DNA from: Rhizobium sp. Root1212
GTDB taxonomy: Bacteria; Pseudomonadota; Alphaproteobacteria; Rhizobiales; Rhizobiaceae
Assembly: GCF_001424985.1 (NCBI RefSeq)
Contig: NZ_LMDA01000008.1
Coordinates: 14,193-73,119, forward strand
Reading direction: 5' to 3'
Length of the DNA stretch: 58,927 bases
Both the position numbers and the translations under genes were made by a program. The notes beneath the pieces are model-generated. The model made no database searches. It was given only the letters and a program-made list of their open reading frames with translations, and was not told the origin of the DNA. Shown here one piece after another: positions 25,860 through 34,720 of the stretch; position 1 is the first letter of the stretch, and each line of letters begins with the position of its first letter.

Positions 25860-27056
25860 GTGGAGAATCCCGCCCAGCTTCAAAAAGCTATCCATAAACT
25901 GATAGCCGCTCATGCGCGAGATCTCTCGGGCGCGCTGCACGAGCATCGTGTCAAGCTCTATCCGCCTGAAGCTCGCAAGACACTTCGGTCGTTCTCCTCT
26001 ACGGAGGCCGCAAAGCTAATTGGCGTGAATGATGGTTACCTCCGACACCTCTCTCTGGAAGGCAAAGGCCCACAACCCGAGATCGGAAACAACAATCGTC
26101 GGTCCTACTCGGTTGAAACGATCCAGGGCCTCCGTGAGTACCTTGATGAAAACGGCAAGGGCGACCGTCGTTATTCGCCCCGGCGGACGGGGCATGAGCA
26201 TCTCCAGGTCATAACTGCGGTCAATTTCAAGGGCGGGTCCGGAAAGACGACCACCGCAGCACACCTTGCCCAATATCTTGCGCTCAACGGTTACAGGGTT
26301 CTCGCGATCGATCTGGACCCTCAAGCCAGCATGTCTGCTCTACACGGGTTTCAGCCGGAGTTTGACGTGAAGGACAACGAAACGCTGTATGGAGCGGTTC
26401 GATATGACAGCGAGCGCCGTCCGCTGAAGGACGTCATTAAGCAAACCTACTTCACCAACCTGGATCTTGTTCCCGGCAATCTTGAGCTTATGGAATTCGA
26501 GCATGACACTGCGAAAGTGCTGGGCTCGAACGATCGCAAGAACATCTTCTTCACACGCATGGATGACGCGATCGCGTCTGTTGCCGATGACTATGACGTC
26601 GTCGTTGTGGATTGCCCTCCACAACTGGGCTTTCTCACCATCTCAGCGCTTTGCGCTGCAACAGCAGTTCTCGTGACGGTCCACCCGCAGATGCTGGACG
26701 TCATGTCGATGTGCCAGTTTCTTCTTATGACCTCCGAGCTTCTGAGCGTCGTTGCGGATGCCGGTGGAAGCATGAATTACGATTGGATGCGTTATCTGGT
26801 GACGCGCTACGAACCCGGCGATGGGCCGCAGAACCAAATGGTGTCCTTTATGCGAACGATGTTTGGCGATCACGTTCTCAATCACCCGATGCTGAAGAGT
26901 ACGGCTATCTCGGACGCAGGCATCACCAAGCAAACCCTTTATGAAGTGAGTCGTGACCAGTTCACCCGCGCCACTTACGACCGTGCGATGGAATCGCTCG
27001 ACAGCGTCAACGGTGAGATCGAGCAACTAATTCAGTCATCATGGGGACGAAAGTGA
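25860..27056 (+). CDS. repA: RepA, ParA-type partition ATPase of repABC
   Basis: 398 residues from a GTG at 25860 (VENPAQLQKAIHKLI), preceded by GAGAGGA. Walker A is VNFKGGSGKTTTA (KGGSGKTT at 124-131), with VLAIDLDPQASMSALHG and VVVDCPPQLGFLT. RepA works with RepB to partition the plasmid and represses the operon. An ATG/TTG further upstream (25800) would add residues unlike RepA. The TGA overlaps the next small ORF's ATG. Confidence 0.95.
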   Translation: MENPAQLQKAIHKLIAAHARDLSGALHEHRVKLYPPEARKTLRSFSSTEAAKLIGVNDGYLRHLSLEGKGPQPEIGNNNRRSYSVETIQGLREYLDENGKGDRRYSPRRTGHEHLQVITAVNFKGGSGKTTTAAHLAQYLALNGYRVLAIDLDPQASMSALHGFQPEFDVKDNETLYGAVRYDSERRPLKDVIKQTYFTNLDLVPGNLELMEFEHDTAKVLGSNDRKNIFFTRMDDAIASVADDYDVVVVDCPPQLGFLTISALCAATAVLVTVHPQMLDVMSMCQFLLMTSELLSVVADAGGSMNYDWMRYLVTRYEPGDGPQNQMVSFMRTMFGDHVLNHPMLKSTAISDAGITKQTLYEVSRDQFTRATYDRAMESLDSVNGEIEQLIQSSWGRK

Positions 27057-27187
27057 TGCTCACCAACGGATTGCTCTGGACTGACAGCGCTGAAGAGTTT
27101 CCGGCCGGAAACTTCGAATCCAAGGGCCTAGAAACGCTCATTGATTTGGCCTCGTTCGATGCGCAGAAAGGAGCAGAAAATGGCTAG
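27056..27187 (+). CDS. 43-residue ORF between repA and repB (repD-like position)
   Basis: The ATG overlaps the repA stop (TGATG) and the TAG falls inside the repB start region, so it fits exactly between the two. The peptide begins MLTNGLLWTDSAEEFPAGNF. A small gene, repD, has been reported in this position in some Ti plasmids, where the region also holds RepB-binding sites. Here the ORF carries a perfect parS palindrome, so translation may be incidental. Confidence 0.45.
   Translation: MLTNGLLWTDSAEEFPAGNFESKGLETLIDLASFDAQKGAENG
27097..27112. promoter_or_regulatory. parS site (RepB-binding centromere-like palindrome)
   Basis: GTTTCCGGCCGGAAAC is a perfect 16-bp palindrome between repA and repB. 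It fits the repABC parS consensus GTT-N2-C-N4-G-N2-AAC. In Ti plasmids RepB binds such sites in this intergenic region for partition and autorepression. Confidence 0.9.
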
Positions 27188-28139
27188 AAAACACCTTCTC
27201 TCCGACCTCGCCGGACCCAAGTCGCACTTGGAAAGCAATAATGGGTCTCAGTCTCACGAACATTCGCCGCCTCAGTATGCTCCACGCGGAGCGATCGGGG
27301 CCGTTTCTCGTTCCATCGAGCTGTTGAAGTCCCAATCTCTCGTCGACCTCGACCCGGATCTGATCGATGCACCTTCGGTAACGGATCGCCTCGACGAAGA
27401 TGGGGAGCAATTTGAGGAATTCGCGCGGAACATCCGGGAGAATGGCCAGCAGGTTCCGATTCTCGTACGGCCGCACCCATCAGTCGAAGGCCGCTACCAG
27501 ATAGCCTACGGCCGCCGCCGTCTCCGCGCAGTCAAAGCGGCTGGGTTTCAGATCAAAGCAGCAGTTCGGGCACTGAGCGATGACGAGCTCGTACTAGCTC
27601 AGGGGCAGGAAAACAGCGCGCGACAGGATCTGTCGTTCATTGAACGCGCTCTCTATGCGGCTCAGCTCGAGGCAAATGGCTTCAAGCGATCTGTTATCAT
27701 GGCTGCACTGGCTGTAGATAAAAGTAATTTGTCCCGTCTGGTTCAGGCAGCGACACAGTTGCCGGCCGATATCATTCGCGCGATCGGGGCAGCGCCAAAA
27801 ACGGGCCGGGATCGCTGGGTCGAGCTGGCCACCCGGCTAGGCAAGGAAACCGCGGTCGACGTGGCGCGGCAGGTATTGTCCGACGCGGAGGTAAAGGCCC
27901 TCCCCTCCGATGAGCGTTTTGTTCGCGTCTTTGATGCTGCAGCCCCGAAAAAAACGAAGAAAGGGAAAGTTGAAGTGGAGGTCTGGCACGCCGACGATGG
28001 CGTCAAGGCAGCGACTTTCTCCCAAGACAAGCGAAAGCTAACATTGGTGATCGACAAGAAGGCCGCCCCTGAATTCGGGGAATACCTCATGTCGGTTCTC
28101 CCCGATATCTATGCCTCGTTCAAGAAAACGAAGCGTTAG
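27180..28139 (+). CDS. repB: RepB, ParB-type partition protein of repABC
   Basis: 319 residues from MARKHLLSDLAG, with AAAGGAG just upstream. ParB features: RENGQQVPILVRPHP, YQIAYGRRRLRAVKAAG (the GRRRLRA arginine patch), LVLAQGQENSARQDLSFIE and a helix-turn-helix near ALAVDKSNLSRLVQA. RepB binds parS and works with RepA. It ends 173 bases before repC, with the ctRNA in between. Confidence 0.95.
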   Translation: MARKHLLSDLAGPKSHLESNNGSQSHEHSPPQYAPRGAIGAVSRSIELLKSQSLVDLDPDLIDAPSVTDRLDEDGEQFEEFARNIRENGQQVPILVRPHPSVEGRYQIAYGRRRLRAVKAAGFQIKAAVRALSDDELVLAQGQENSARQDLSFIERALYAAQLEANGFKRSVIMAALAVDKSNLSRLVQAATQLPADIIRAIGAAPKTGRDRWVELATRLGKETAVDVARQVLSDAEVKALPSDERFVRVFDAAAPKKTKKGKVEVEVWHADDGVKAATFSQDKRKLTLVIDKKAAPEFGEYLMSVLPDIYASFKKTKR

Positions 28140-28173
28140 ATAATTCGAGCACAGGAAAGGATCCGTAGAGCAA

Positions 28174-28223
28174 AGAAAAAGCCCTCCGAAACGGTGTTCC
28201 AGAAGGCCTCTCTCAGTTTGGTC
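28174..28223 (-). ncRNA. Antisense ctRNA (RepE/IncA type) between repB and repC
   Basis: On the minus strand, a -35 TTGACT (28253-28258) and -10 GATTCT (28230-28235) are separated by 17 bp. A stem formed by 28181-28192 and 28196-28207, with a 3-base loop, is followed by TTTTT (28176-28180). Predicted start near 28223 gives an RNA of about 48-50 nt. Such antisense RNAs repress repC and set incompatibility in repABC plasmids. Confidence 0.8.
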
Positions 28224-28264
28224 GCTTAGAGAATCGCATTTCCCGGAATCACAGTCAAGAGTTA

Positions 28265-28279
28265 ACGCCGCACCGGCGT
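28265..28279 (+). promoter_or_regulatory. Hairpin upstream of repC (S-element-like)
   Basis: ACGCCG-CAC-CGGCGT is a perfect 6-bp stem followed by a pyrimidine-rich AGCCTTTTCTTT, about 35 bases before the repC ATG. It matches the place where ctRNA binding is thought to favour a structure that blocks repC expression. Confidence 0.6.
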
Positions 28280-28312
28280 AGCCTTTTCTTTGCCTTGTGA
28301 GAGGTGAAGGAT

Positions 28313-29530
28313 ATGGAAACGGGATATATAACGACGCCTTTTGGGCGGCGGCCGATGACGCTCGCCTTGGTGAAGCATCAGGTTAAGACTGAGGAAGCCG
28401 TTGGAGACGGCTCCGTAGACAAGTGGCGTGTGTTTCGCGACATCAGCGATGCCCGTTCGCGCCTCGGCCTCCAGGATCGGGCCTTGGCGATCTTGAATGC
28501 GCTAGTATCGTTTTTCCCTGCTGTGGAGCTCAGCAGTGAGAAGAACCTCATCGTCTTTCCTTCGAATGCGCAGCTTTCGGCTCGGGCAAATGGAATTGCC
28601 GGGACGACCCTTCGAAAATGCCTCGGCGCGCTTGTGGAGGCCGGCATCATTATCCGTAAGGATAGCCCAAACGGGAAGCGTTACGCACGAAAAGGCGAGG
28701 AAGGCGACATCGAGGATGCGTACGGCTTCAGCCTCGCGCCCTTGGTTGCACGCGCCAGCGAGTTTGCTGCTCTTTCTCAGGACGTAGCTGCGGAACAACG
28801 TCGCTTTCGCATCACGAAGGACCGCCTCACGATTGTGCGCCGCGACGTCCGCAAGCTGATCACTGTCGGGATGGAAGAGAATGTTCCTGGTGATTGGGCC
28901 GCCGCGGAAGCATGCTTCATCGACATTGTAGGCCGGTTCGCCCGCCGCCCGACCTTGCGAGATGTGGAATCGAGCCTCGACGAGATGAGCCTTCTGCACG
29001 AGGAAGTCTCCAGGATGTTGGAAACAAACGAGGAAATCGCAAAATCCGATGGCAATGCCATCGTAAACCGATGCCACATACAGAATTCAAATACCGAATC
29101 TTGCAATGAACTTGAACCTCGCTTCGAAAAGAAGCAGGGAGAAAAATCCGGGCCAGAGAAGCAGGCAGAGCGGAAAGACGAACCGGAGCTATTCCCGTTG
29201 TCGATGGTACTGCGCGCCTGCCCGGAAATCGGTACTTTCGGTCCGGGCGGATCTATCGCGACTTGGCGCGAAATGATGTCTGCCTCGGTCACGGTCCGGT
29301 CAATGCTGGGTGTCAGCCCGTCGGCTTACGAGGAGGCGTGCGAAGCTATGGGGCCGGCAGGCGCTGCAATCGCCATCGCCTGCATTTTGGAGCGAGCGGG
29401 CCACATCAACTCGGCCGGGGGCTATCTTCGGGATCTGACCGCGAAGGCGCGGCGAGGTGAATTTTCTCTGGGTCCTATGCTTTTCGCTCAGCTACGGGCG
29501 AACGCAGTTCCATCGAAAGTGTCGGCATAG
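28313..29530 (+). CDS. repC: RepC, replication initiator of repABC
   Basis: 405 residues from METGYITTPFGRRPMTLALV, the usual RepC opening; AGGTGAAGG lies just upstream. Characteristic parts include KWRVFRDISDARSRLGLQDR, LNALVSFFPAVEL and NAQLSARANGIAGTTLRKCL, plus a C-terminal AGGYLRDLTAKARRGEFSLG. RepC initiates replication, and in repABC plasmids the origin lies within repC itself. A GTG nine bases upstream (28304) is a less likely start. Regulated by the ctRNA. Confidence 0.95.
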   Translation: METGYITTPFGRRPMTLALVKHQVKTEEAVGDGSVDKWRVFRDISDARSRLGLQDRALAILNALVSFFPAVELSSEKNLIVFPSNAQLSARANGIAGTTLRKCLGALVEAGIIIRKDSPNGKRYARKGEEGDIEDAYGFSLAPLVARASEFAALSQDVAAEQRRFRITKDRLTIVRRDVRKLITVGMEENVPGDWAAAEACFIDIVGRFARRPTLRDVESSLDEMSLLHEEVSRMLETNEEIAKSDGNAIVNRCHIQNSNTESCNELEPRFEKKQGEKSGPEKQAERKDEPELFPLSMVLRACPEIGTFGPGGSIATWREMMSASVTVRSMLGVSPSAYEEACEAMGPAGAAIAIACILERAGHINSAGGYLRDLTAKARRGEFSLGPMLFAQLRANAVPSKVSA

Positions 29531-29591
29531 AAGGACGAATTTGGCTAATTTTTAGAGCTAACCCACTGAAATAAAAGGAATAATGTCATGA

Positions 29592-29607
29592 GTTTCCGGC
29601 GGGAAAC
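29592..29607. promoter_or_regulatory. Second parS site, downstream of repC
   Basis: GTTTCCGGCGGGAAAC fits the parS consensus GTT-N2-C-N4-G-N2-AAC, with one central asymmetry relative to the site at 27097. It lies 62 bases after the repC stop. Confidence 0.8.
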
Positions 29608-30233
29608 TTTTGTCCAAAGCGCATCGATACTTTCGATAGCCGAAATGAGAGGCCGAAAACCAGGTTGCCAAGTGGGGGAAGGCTTCTTCACATCTTGTCT
29701 TTGGTTGCTTGGCAAAGGCAGGGACAGATTACTATTGGGGCGCGGTGGGGCGGCATCGCGCATATGGGCGGGGCAGGGACAAGAGGCCACAAGCATGACC
29801 TCGTCGGCCGCCTTGTCGTGCGACGAAGCGACGGGCACCTGTCAGTGATGTCATCGTCATCCATTCCGGGCATTGCCTTACACGGGAGGAATGGAAGAGA
29901 ATACGAGTAAGGAAACTCCCCGCGCCCGATCCGTCATGCACCGGTGGCGCCAAGTCTCCCCGGCATCGCGCGCGGTGATCCGCTCCGGGGCTCCAGCCTT
30001 TCGGTCGGAACGTGGCAGAGTACGAAGCCTGGAGAGGACAGCAGCCGACGTCAGGCACGGGCCTCGATGACGGTATCGCCGGCGGGCGCGAGACATAGTG
30101 GTCCTTGCTAAGCGCAGTTGCTGCCTCCAGGAGCATTTAGCCACAGGAGTGGAGAGGCAAGGCCAAGAGCGTCGCGGTATCCGCAAGCTGCATCAGCTCG
30201 CCGCGGTAGAGAGCGGCCACACGGGGTGGCAAA
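29608..30233. other. Gap after the replicator, no supported gene
   Basis: About 630 bases between parS-2 and the broken transporter genes. Several short ORFs cross it in all frames, but none has family-like composition. A short leftward coding-like remnant, LAPAGDTVIEARA and a stop, is visible near 30050-30092, suggesting a degraded gene end. This marks the start of a decayed zone. Confidence 0.35.
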
Positions 30234-30838
30234 CTAGGTGGGGGTTGCGAAATCGCAGCGCGGGTCGAACTTGCAGCCGCACGACAGCTGGTCGGGCGCA
30301 GCACGCTGCGCAGGCCCCGCCCGCGCCGCGCCATCCATGGTCGGGATCGAGGCGATGAGGCCGCGGGAATAGGGATGCGACGGCGTTGAGAGCACCTGCT
30401 CGCAGGGCGCGACCTCGACGAGCTGGCCGGCATACATGGCGCCGATGTGATAGGCGATCTGGGCGAGCAAAGCGAGATCGTGGGTAACATACAGCGTCGC
30501 CATGCCAATGCGCGTGCGCAGATCGCCTAGAAGCTGGATGATCTGGCGCTGGGTGGTGACATCGAGGCCGGTGGTGGGCTCGCCAAGCACCAGAAGATCG
30601 GGATTGCACGCGACGGCCATCGCAATGGTCACGCGCTGCAGCTGTCCGCCGGAAAGCTCGTATGGATAGCGGTGGCAGACATCTGGCAGGCCGACGAGGG
30701 CGAAAAGCTCGACAATGCGACGCTTCATCGTCATGCCCTGCGGCAGTGCGCGATGGGTGGCGATCATCTCGCGAAGCTGCGCGCCAACCCGCATGCCGGG
30801 GCTGAGCGAGGTCGTCGAGTTCTGCGGCACGGGCGATG
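30234..30838 (-). pseudogene. Truncated peptide ABC-transporter ATPase (DppD/OppD-like)
   Basis: The reading frame holds the second half of the ATPase: a Q-loop-like PQNSTTSLSPGMRVGAQL, the signature ELSGGQLQRVTIAMA, a degenerate Walker B (LLVLGEPTTGLDVTTQ; Gly replaces the usual aspartate) and the H-loop YVTHDLALLAQ. The C-terminal GCKFDPRCDFA cysteine region ends early at a stop. The first roughly 90 residues, including Walker A, are missing: they are replaced in frame by permease sequence. It cannot bind ATP normally. Confidence 0.8.
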
Positions 30839-31280
30839 CGGGTGATGCGCGGTGCATAGACGAGGCCAAAGACGAAGACGATGAGCACCGGCACCAGCGC
30901 CAGTGCCAGGAAGGGAGTGCTGATCATAGCCTCGACGACGCGCTGGGTGATCTCGTCGAACCAGCCGCCGATATAGCCGCAGAGCAAACCGAGGATCGTG
31001 CCGCTGAAGGACAGGAGAAGCACATGCGCTCGGTGCATGAAGCGGCTGAAGACGTCGTGGCCGATCTGGTCGAGGCCCATCGGATGCTGAAGGGACATGC
31101 CGGAGAGCGGCAGCCCTGCCCCCATTTCGGCAAAGCCGCAAGGCGTCCAGTTGCGCCGAGGTTGGCAAAGAGCACATGGGCGGCGAGGATGACGGCGCCG
31201 ACCTTAAAGCGGCCGGGCGTCGCGTGCCAACGGTCGAGCCGGGCCGAACGCCGTGACGGATTGCACATCATCATGGTCAT
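30830..31280 (-). pseudogene. Broken peptide ABC-transporter permease (DppC/OppC-like)
   Basis: The start is at 31280 (MTMMMCNPSRRSARLDRWHA), overlapping the upstream permease stop. A frameshift occurs near 31130-31150, after NLGATGRLA. It continues in another frame with MGAGLPLSGMSLQHPMGLDQ, DVFSRF and membrane segments, then stops matching at APRITRIARA, where the ATPase remnant begins. The conserved C-terminal half with the ATPase-docking (EAA) loop is deleted. Confidence 0.75.
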
Positions 31281-32167
31281 CGACTGGTCCTTAGACGCGG
31301 TTGGAGCAGGACGGCGAGAACGTCGGCGATCAGATTGGCGGTGACATAGACGGCGGCACTGATCATGACGGTGGCCTTGATCAGCGGAATATCGCGCAGC
31401 TGCAGTGCATCGATCAGCAGTGTGCCGAAACCGGGATAGGAGAAGACGCGCTCGACAATGACGCCGCCGCCCGTCAGGGAGCCGAGGTTCAGCGCGGTGA
31501 CATTCAGCGCCGGCACGATGGCATTGGGAAGCGCGTGGCGGAAAAGCGCGGCGCGGGGCCAAGTCCCTTGAGTTCGGCAAGCCTGACATAGTCCGAACGC
31601 AGCACCTCGATCAGGCTGTCGCGCAAGACGCGGATGGCATAGACAGCCATCATGTTCGCCAGCTTCACGGCCGGCAGGACCGTGGCGCGCAACATCTCCT
31701 GCCAGCTGCTGTTTTCCGAAATGTTGGCGAGCGCCGGCAGCACCGGCACGGCAACGGCAAAGACGAAGAGCAGGATCGTCGCCACCAGGAAATCGGGCAG
31801 AGACAGCAGAACGAGGGTGATGACCGAGATGATGTTGTCGATCGTCTTGCACGGCCGGTATGATCGCGGGAACCAGCGCCAGTACGAGATAGATCGCGAA
31901 GGCGAAGAGCGAGAGCAGCAGCGTGTTGGCGATGCGCGGGCCGCAGGAATTCGCCAAGCATTCGAAATAGCGCGCCAGCGCCGGCTGATCGAGATGAAGC
32001 TGGCTGCGCAGCACCTCCAGCGCCTTGGCGGTCGCCTCGCGACCGAGGATGCGGGTGGCGACGTTACCCGGCAGTGCCTCGAGGATGAGGAAGATCAGGA
32101 CCGAAACCAGAAAAAGCGTCAAGGCCGAAAACAGCACCCGACTGACGAGAAGAAGGAAAATACTCAT
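31277..32167 (-). pseudogene. Broken peptide ABC-transporter permease (DppB/OppB-like)
   Basis: Starts at 32167 with MSIFLLLVSRVLFSALTLFL, then LEALPGNVATRILGREATAK, as in DppB-type permeases. The middle is readable only in a second frame (MATILLFVFAVAVPVLPALA, then LRDSLIEVLRSDYVRLAELK), and the end returns to the first frame (ALPNAIVPALNVTALNLGSL, then VFSYPGFGTLLIDAL). At least two frameshifts, near 31830-31850 and 31560, plus a likely internal deletion make it nonfunctional. It overlaps neighbours at both ends, so this was once an operon. Confidence 0.75.
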
Positions 32168-32614
32168 GTCGCACCCACCGGCAATAGGGCGGTGTCCGCC
32201 ATCATCGGATCGGGAATGAAGGCGGCGTCGGTATCGAGATCGCCCTCCCAGATGTAGAGAAGCACGAGAGGTCGGTCCGCGGAGAGGGTGGCATGCAGTA
32301 GCCACGGCGCATGGTGGATGACGGCGTCGCTACCTTTCTGAGCCCAGCCGTCATAGCCTGTCCGCCAAAGGGAAGGGCCTAGCTGCGGGTGATGTGAAGG
32401 GCAGGCAGCAGATCGGCGAGCGCATCGGGGGGAGGCGAGCTCGACTTCACAGGCGGTCTGGATCGGCACGCGTTCCGGTTGAACGTCGTTGAGCGGCGGC
32501 AGTTTCTCCGCAAGGCGGCATGCGGGCGGGGTGGGACTGCGAGACATCTCGCATATCGCAGACCAGCGCCGCGGCGAAACAGCCGATAAAGGGCTTCAGG
32601 GCAGACATGGTCAT
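32164..32614 (-). pseudogene. Broken cupin-type gene, possibly DMSP-lyase-like
   Basis: Begins MTMSALKPFIGCFAAALVCD. A frameshift after QSHPAR leads to CRLAEKLPPLNDVQPERVPI, and later sequence reads GYDGWAQKGSDAVIHHAPWL, then LHATLSADRPLVLLYIWEGD. This resembles the metal-binding end of the dimethylsulfoniopropionate-lyase-like cupin family. Another shift lies near 32390. It overlaps the permease start by four bases, so it was part of the transporter operon. The family call is tentative; the frameshifts are clear. Confidence 0.5.
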
Positions 32615-32692
32615 GCAGTTATCCTCTTCCACGGGGCGGATGCGCCCCGTGGATGTGAACTGTCCCGGGAGGACGGATGGGTTTTATTCGGC

Positions 32693-33185
32693 TCAGCTCA
32701 GTTCGGTATAGTCGATGCGGTTTACGTCGACATGCGGCTTGTAACCGCTGCAATCCTTGCGTAGGCCGGCAACGACCGGGGTGAAGACCGGCAGGATCAT
32801 GGCGCCCTCCTCGGCGATCACGCGCTGGGCGTCGCGGTAGAGCTCGTTGCGCTGCTCTTTGTCGGCGGTCTGGCCGGCCTTGACGAAGAGGGCATCGAAG
32901 TCGTCGCGTTTCCAGTGCGTCTCGTTTCATTCCGACTTGCTGTTCAGCGATAGTGTCAGGGCCTCGGCCGGCGGGCGTCGCTGGTGTAGGAGACGATGGC
33001 TGGCTTCTTCAGCCAGATCGTGTCCCAATAGCCTTCAGCCGGCGAAGTGATGACATTGACCCGGATGCCGGCCTCGGCCGCCATCCGGGCATACACCTGG
33101 GCAAGCAGCATCATGCCGCGATAGGAATCGGAGGTATAAAGGTCGAAATCGATGCCGTCCGGATGACCGACATTAGCGAGAGCCG
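32693..33185 (-). pseudogene. C-terminal remnant of a peptide-binding protein (SBP family 5)
   Basis: Readable in pieces on the minus strand: PDGIDFDLYTSDSYRGMMLL, then AGIRVNVITSPAEGYWDTIW, a stop after ARRPRP, and in another frame NETHWKRDDFDALFVKAGQT and EEGAMILPVFTPVVAGLRKD, ending RIDYTELS. These are typical C-terminal parts of Opp/Dpp solute-binding proteins. The N-terminal two thirds are missing. It would have been the first gene of the broken transporter operon. Confidence 0.75.
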
Positions 33186-33248
33186 CTACAGACCTTGAGA
33201 TTTGTTATAATGGCTGGAGACGGCTCGTGTAAATGGCTTACCATCTTG

Positions 33249-33264
33249 TGCCATTTTGATGGCA
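33249..33264. promoter_or_regulatory. Inverted repeat before the toxin-antitoxin remnant
   Basis: TGCCAT-TTTG-ATGGCA, a perfect 6-bp dyad, lies about 40 bases before the antitoxin ATG. It is placed like an autoregulatory VapB operator. Confidence 0.45.
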
Positions 33265-33304
33265 TTGTGATTGGAGCCTATATTCGGCCGGAAAGGAGAT
33301 CGTC

Positions 33305-33549
33305 ATGGCCGCACCACAACTTTCTGTCCGATGCTCCAAGGCCCGAGATTTGGCGCACAGGCTCGCTCGCCGTGAGAACAAGTCGATCGCCGAGGTCGTT
33401 GAGCGTGCGCTTGAAGCCTATGAGGTCCGCGAGGCGGGACGCGAACCTGCGTCGAGCTTTTATTCTCGTTGAGTACAACTGCCGGCACGGATATCGATCT
33501 GGAAGCCGTTTTTCGCGAAAATCGTCATCCTCATAAGGGTATCGACCTT
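33305..33549 (+). pseudogene. VapB-family antitoxin with a frameshift
   Basis: From the ATG at 33305 (AAGGAG upstream), 55 residues read MAAPQLSVRCSKARDLAHRL, then EVVERALEAYEVREAGREPA and SFYSR before a TGA at 33470. The expected C-terminal toxin-binding part continues in another frame (STTAGTDIDLEAVFRENRHP) and now reads directly into the toxin. Full-length relatives have about 80-90 residues. The 55-residue product would keep the DNA-binding half but lose the toxin-binding tail. Confidence 0.7.
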
Positions 33550-33900
33550 TTGATATTTCTCGAGACCAACGTCGTTTCGGAGACCTTGAAGAAAGAACCA
33601 AGCGAAGCAGTCATAGCCTGGCTGGTACGGTTCGACGCAGAATTGGCGCTGCCCACAGTGACGATCGCCGAGATATCTTTCGGTATACAGAAAATCCGAC
33701 CGGATCAGCGCGCCGACCGATTGGAACAGGGGCTGCATGAATGGCGCCATCGTTTCGCGGCTCGAAAGGGATGGGGCATGTCAGCACCAGAGGGAATGAT
33801 CGCGGCAATCGCTCGGGTGAATGGTGGGCGCCTTGCGACGCGTAATCTCAAGGACTTTGAGATGACAGGGCTCGAACTCACGTCTCCGTGGGAATTCTGA
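33550..33900 (+). pseudogene. VapC/FitB-like PIN-domain toxin, degenerate
   Basis: The PIN-domain frame starts near a TTG at 33550: IFLETNVVSETLKKEPSEAV, LPTVTIAEISFGIQKIRPDQ, MSAPEGMIAAIARVNGG and RLATRNLKDFEMTGLEL. The first catalytic Asp (normally LDTN) is Glu. About 25-30 residues between HRFAAR and GMSAPEG, normally present before the last acidic residues, are missing. It is probably inactive. The frame is continuous with the shifted antitoxin tail. Confidence 0.7.
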
Positions 33901-33985
33901 GGCTTAGTGGGCTCCACACTTACGCGCCGGAACGGGGAGGGGCGAATGATATCCTTCCGCGATTAAATTTACCTAGACGAGCTAA

Positions 33986-34375
33986 CGTCTGGCTTTAAAT
34001 CGAGCCTATGCTAGAGGTAGAATTCGGGATGATGGGAAGCTGAAGCGGGTCAGGCAGTGCGAGAAATGTCCCTGGAAGGTCTCAACGAGCCCGCACGATA
34101 TCCCGGACGGCTACAGCGAGGAACCGCATCGCTCTCTAGACAGCACCATCGCGGAACCCGGATCGCTGCTGGGCACCGGCCGCGCCATGGCTGCCCACGA
34201 AGACCCACCGGGACAAGAAGCCCACTGTGTCGGCTGGCTCATGAACCAGATCGAGCCGGGCAACAACATCCCGCTCCGACTTCAAATCACATCCTGCGAG
34301 AACATAGACGCAGTTGTCCTCGACGGTCCACAGCACGAGCGGTTTGAGGACACGCTGCCGAAAGCCACGGCCTGA
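33986..34375 (+). pseudogene. DUF6283-like ORF without a standard start
   Basis: Open from a TAA at 33983-33985 to a TGA at 34373-34375. It reads KRVRQCEKCPWKVSTNPHDI with a CxxCPW motif, then DSTIAEPGSLLGTGRAMAAH and EAHCVGWLMNQIEPGN. This is the metal-binding-like pattern of DUF6283 proteins (CxxCPW, then C/A-H and C). No ATG, GTG or TTG precedes the motif in frame, and the usual Cys before the first His is Ala. Probably a start-less relic. Confidence 0.45.
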
Positions 34376-34720
34376 CAGCAGGGAAGGGGAGGGCAGGAAA
34401 CGTCGAAAGACTCGGCTGGCCGTGCCCCGATCAAGACCTAGAGAGCTTGCTAAGGATGGTGCGGAAAGCGGTCGCACCGGCCATCTCGGCGGAGGATGGC
34501 AAGACGGGCGCGCAAAGAGGGCACCGAAGAGCAGGGGACGCTCGCGGTAGCGGAGATCAGGAAGACGGTCTGCTTGATCACGCCATCGGCGCAACGCTGG
34601 GTGCATTCGATTGCCTGCCAACCCAGCAGGCAGCGCTGAACATCCTGCGGCTACCGCGACAATCCAAGACAGCGAAGGTAGCGGTATGACGGTTTGCAAC
34701 ATTAGAACCGCTGGTCTCGG
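34376..34720. other. Gap, no supported gene
   Basis: About 345 bases between the DUF6283-like ORF and the transglycosylase gene. Overlapping ORFs exist on both strands, but none shows family-like sequence or a good RBS. No repeat or hairpin stands out. Confidence 0.3.

Noticed and set aside
29588..29848. 86-residue ORF after repC
   Set aside because: No family-like residues, and its start lies across the second parS; judged noncoding.
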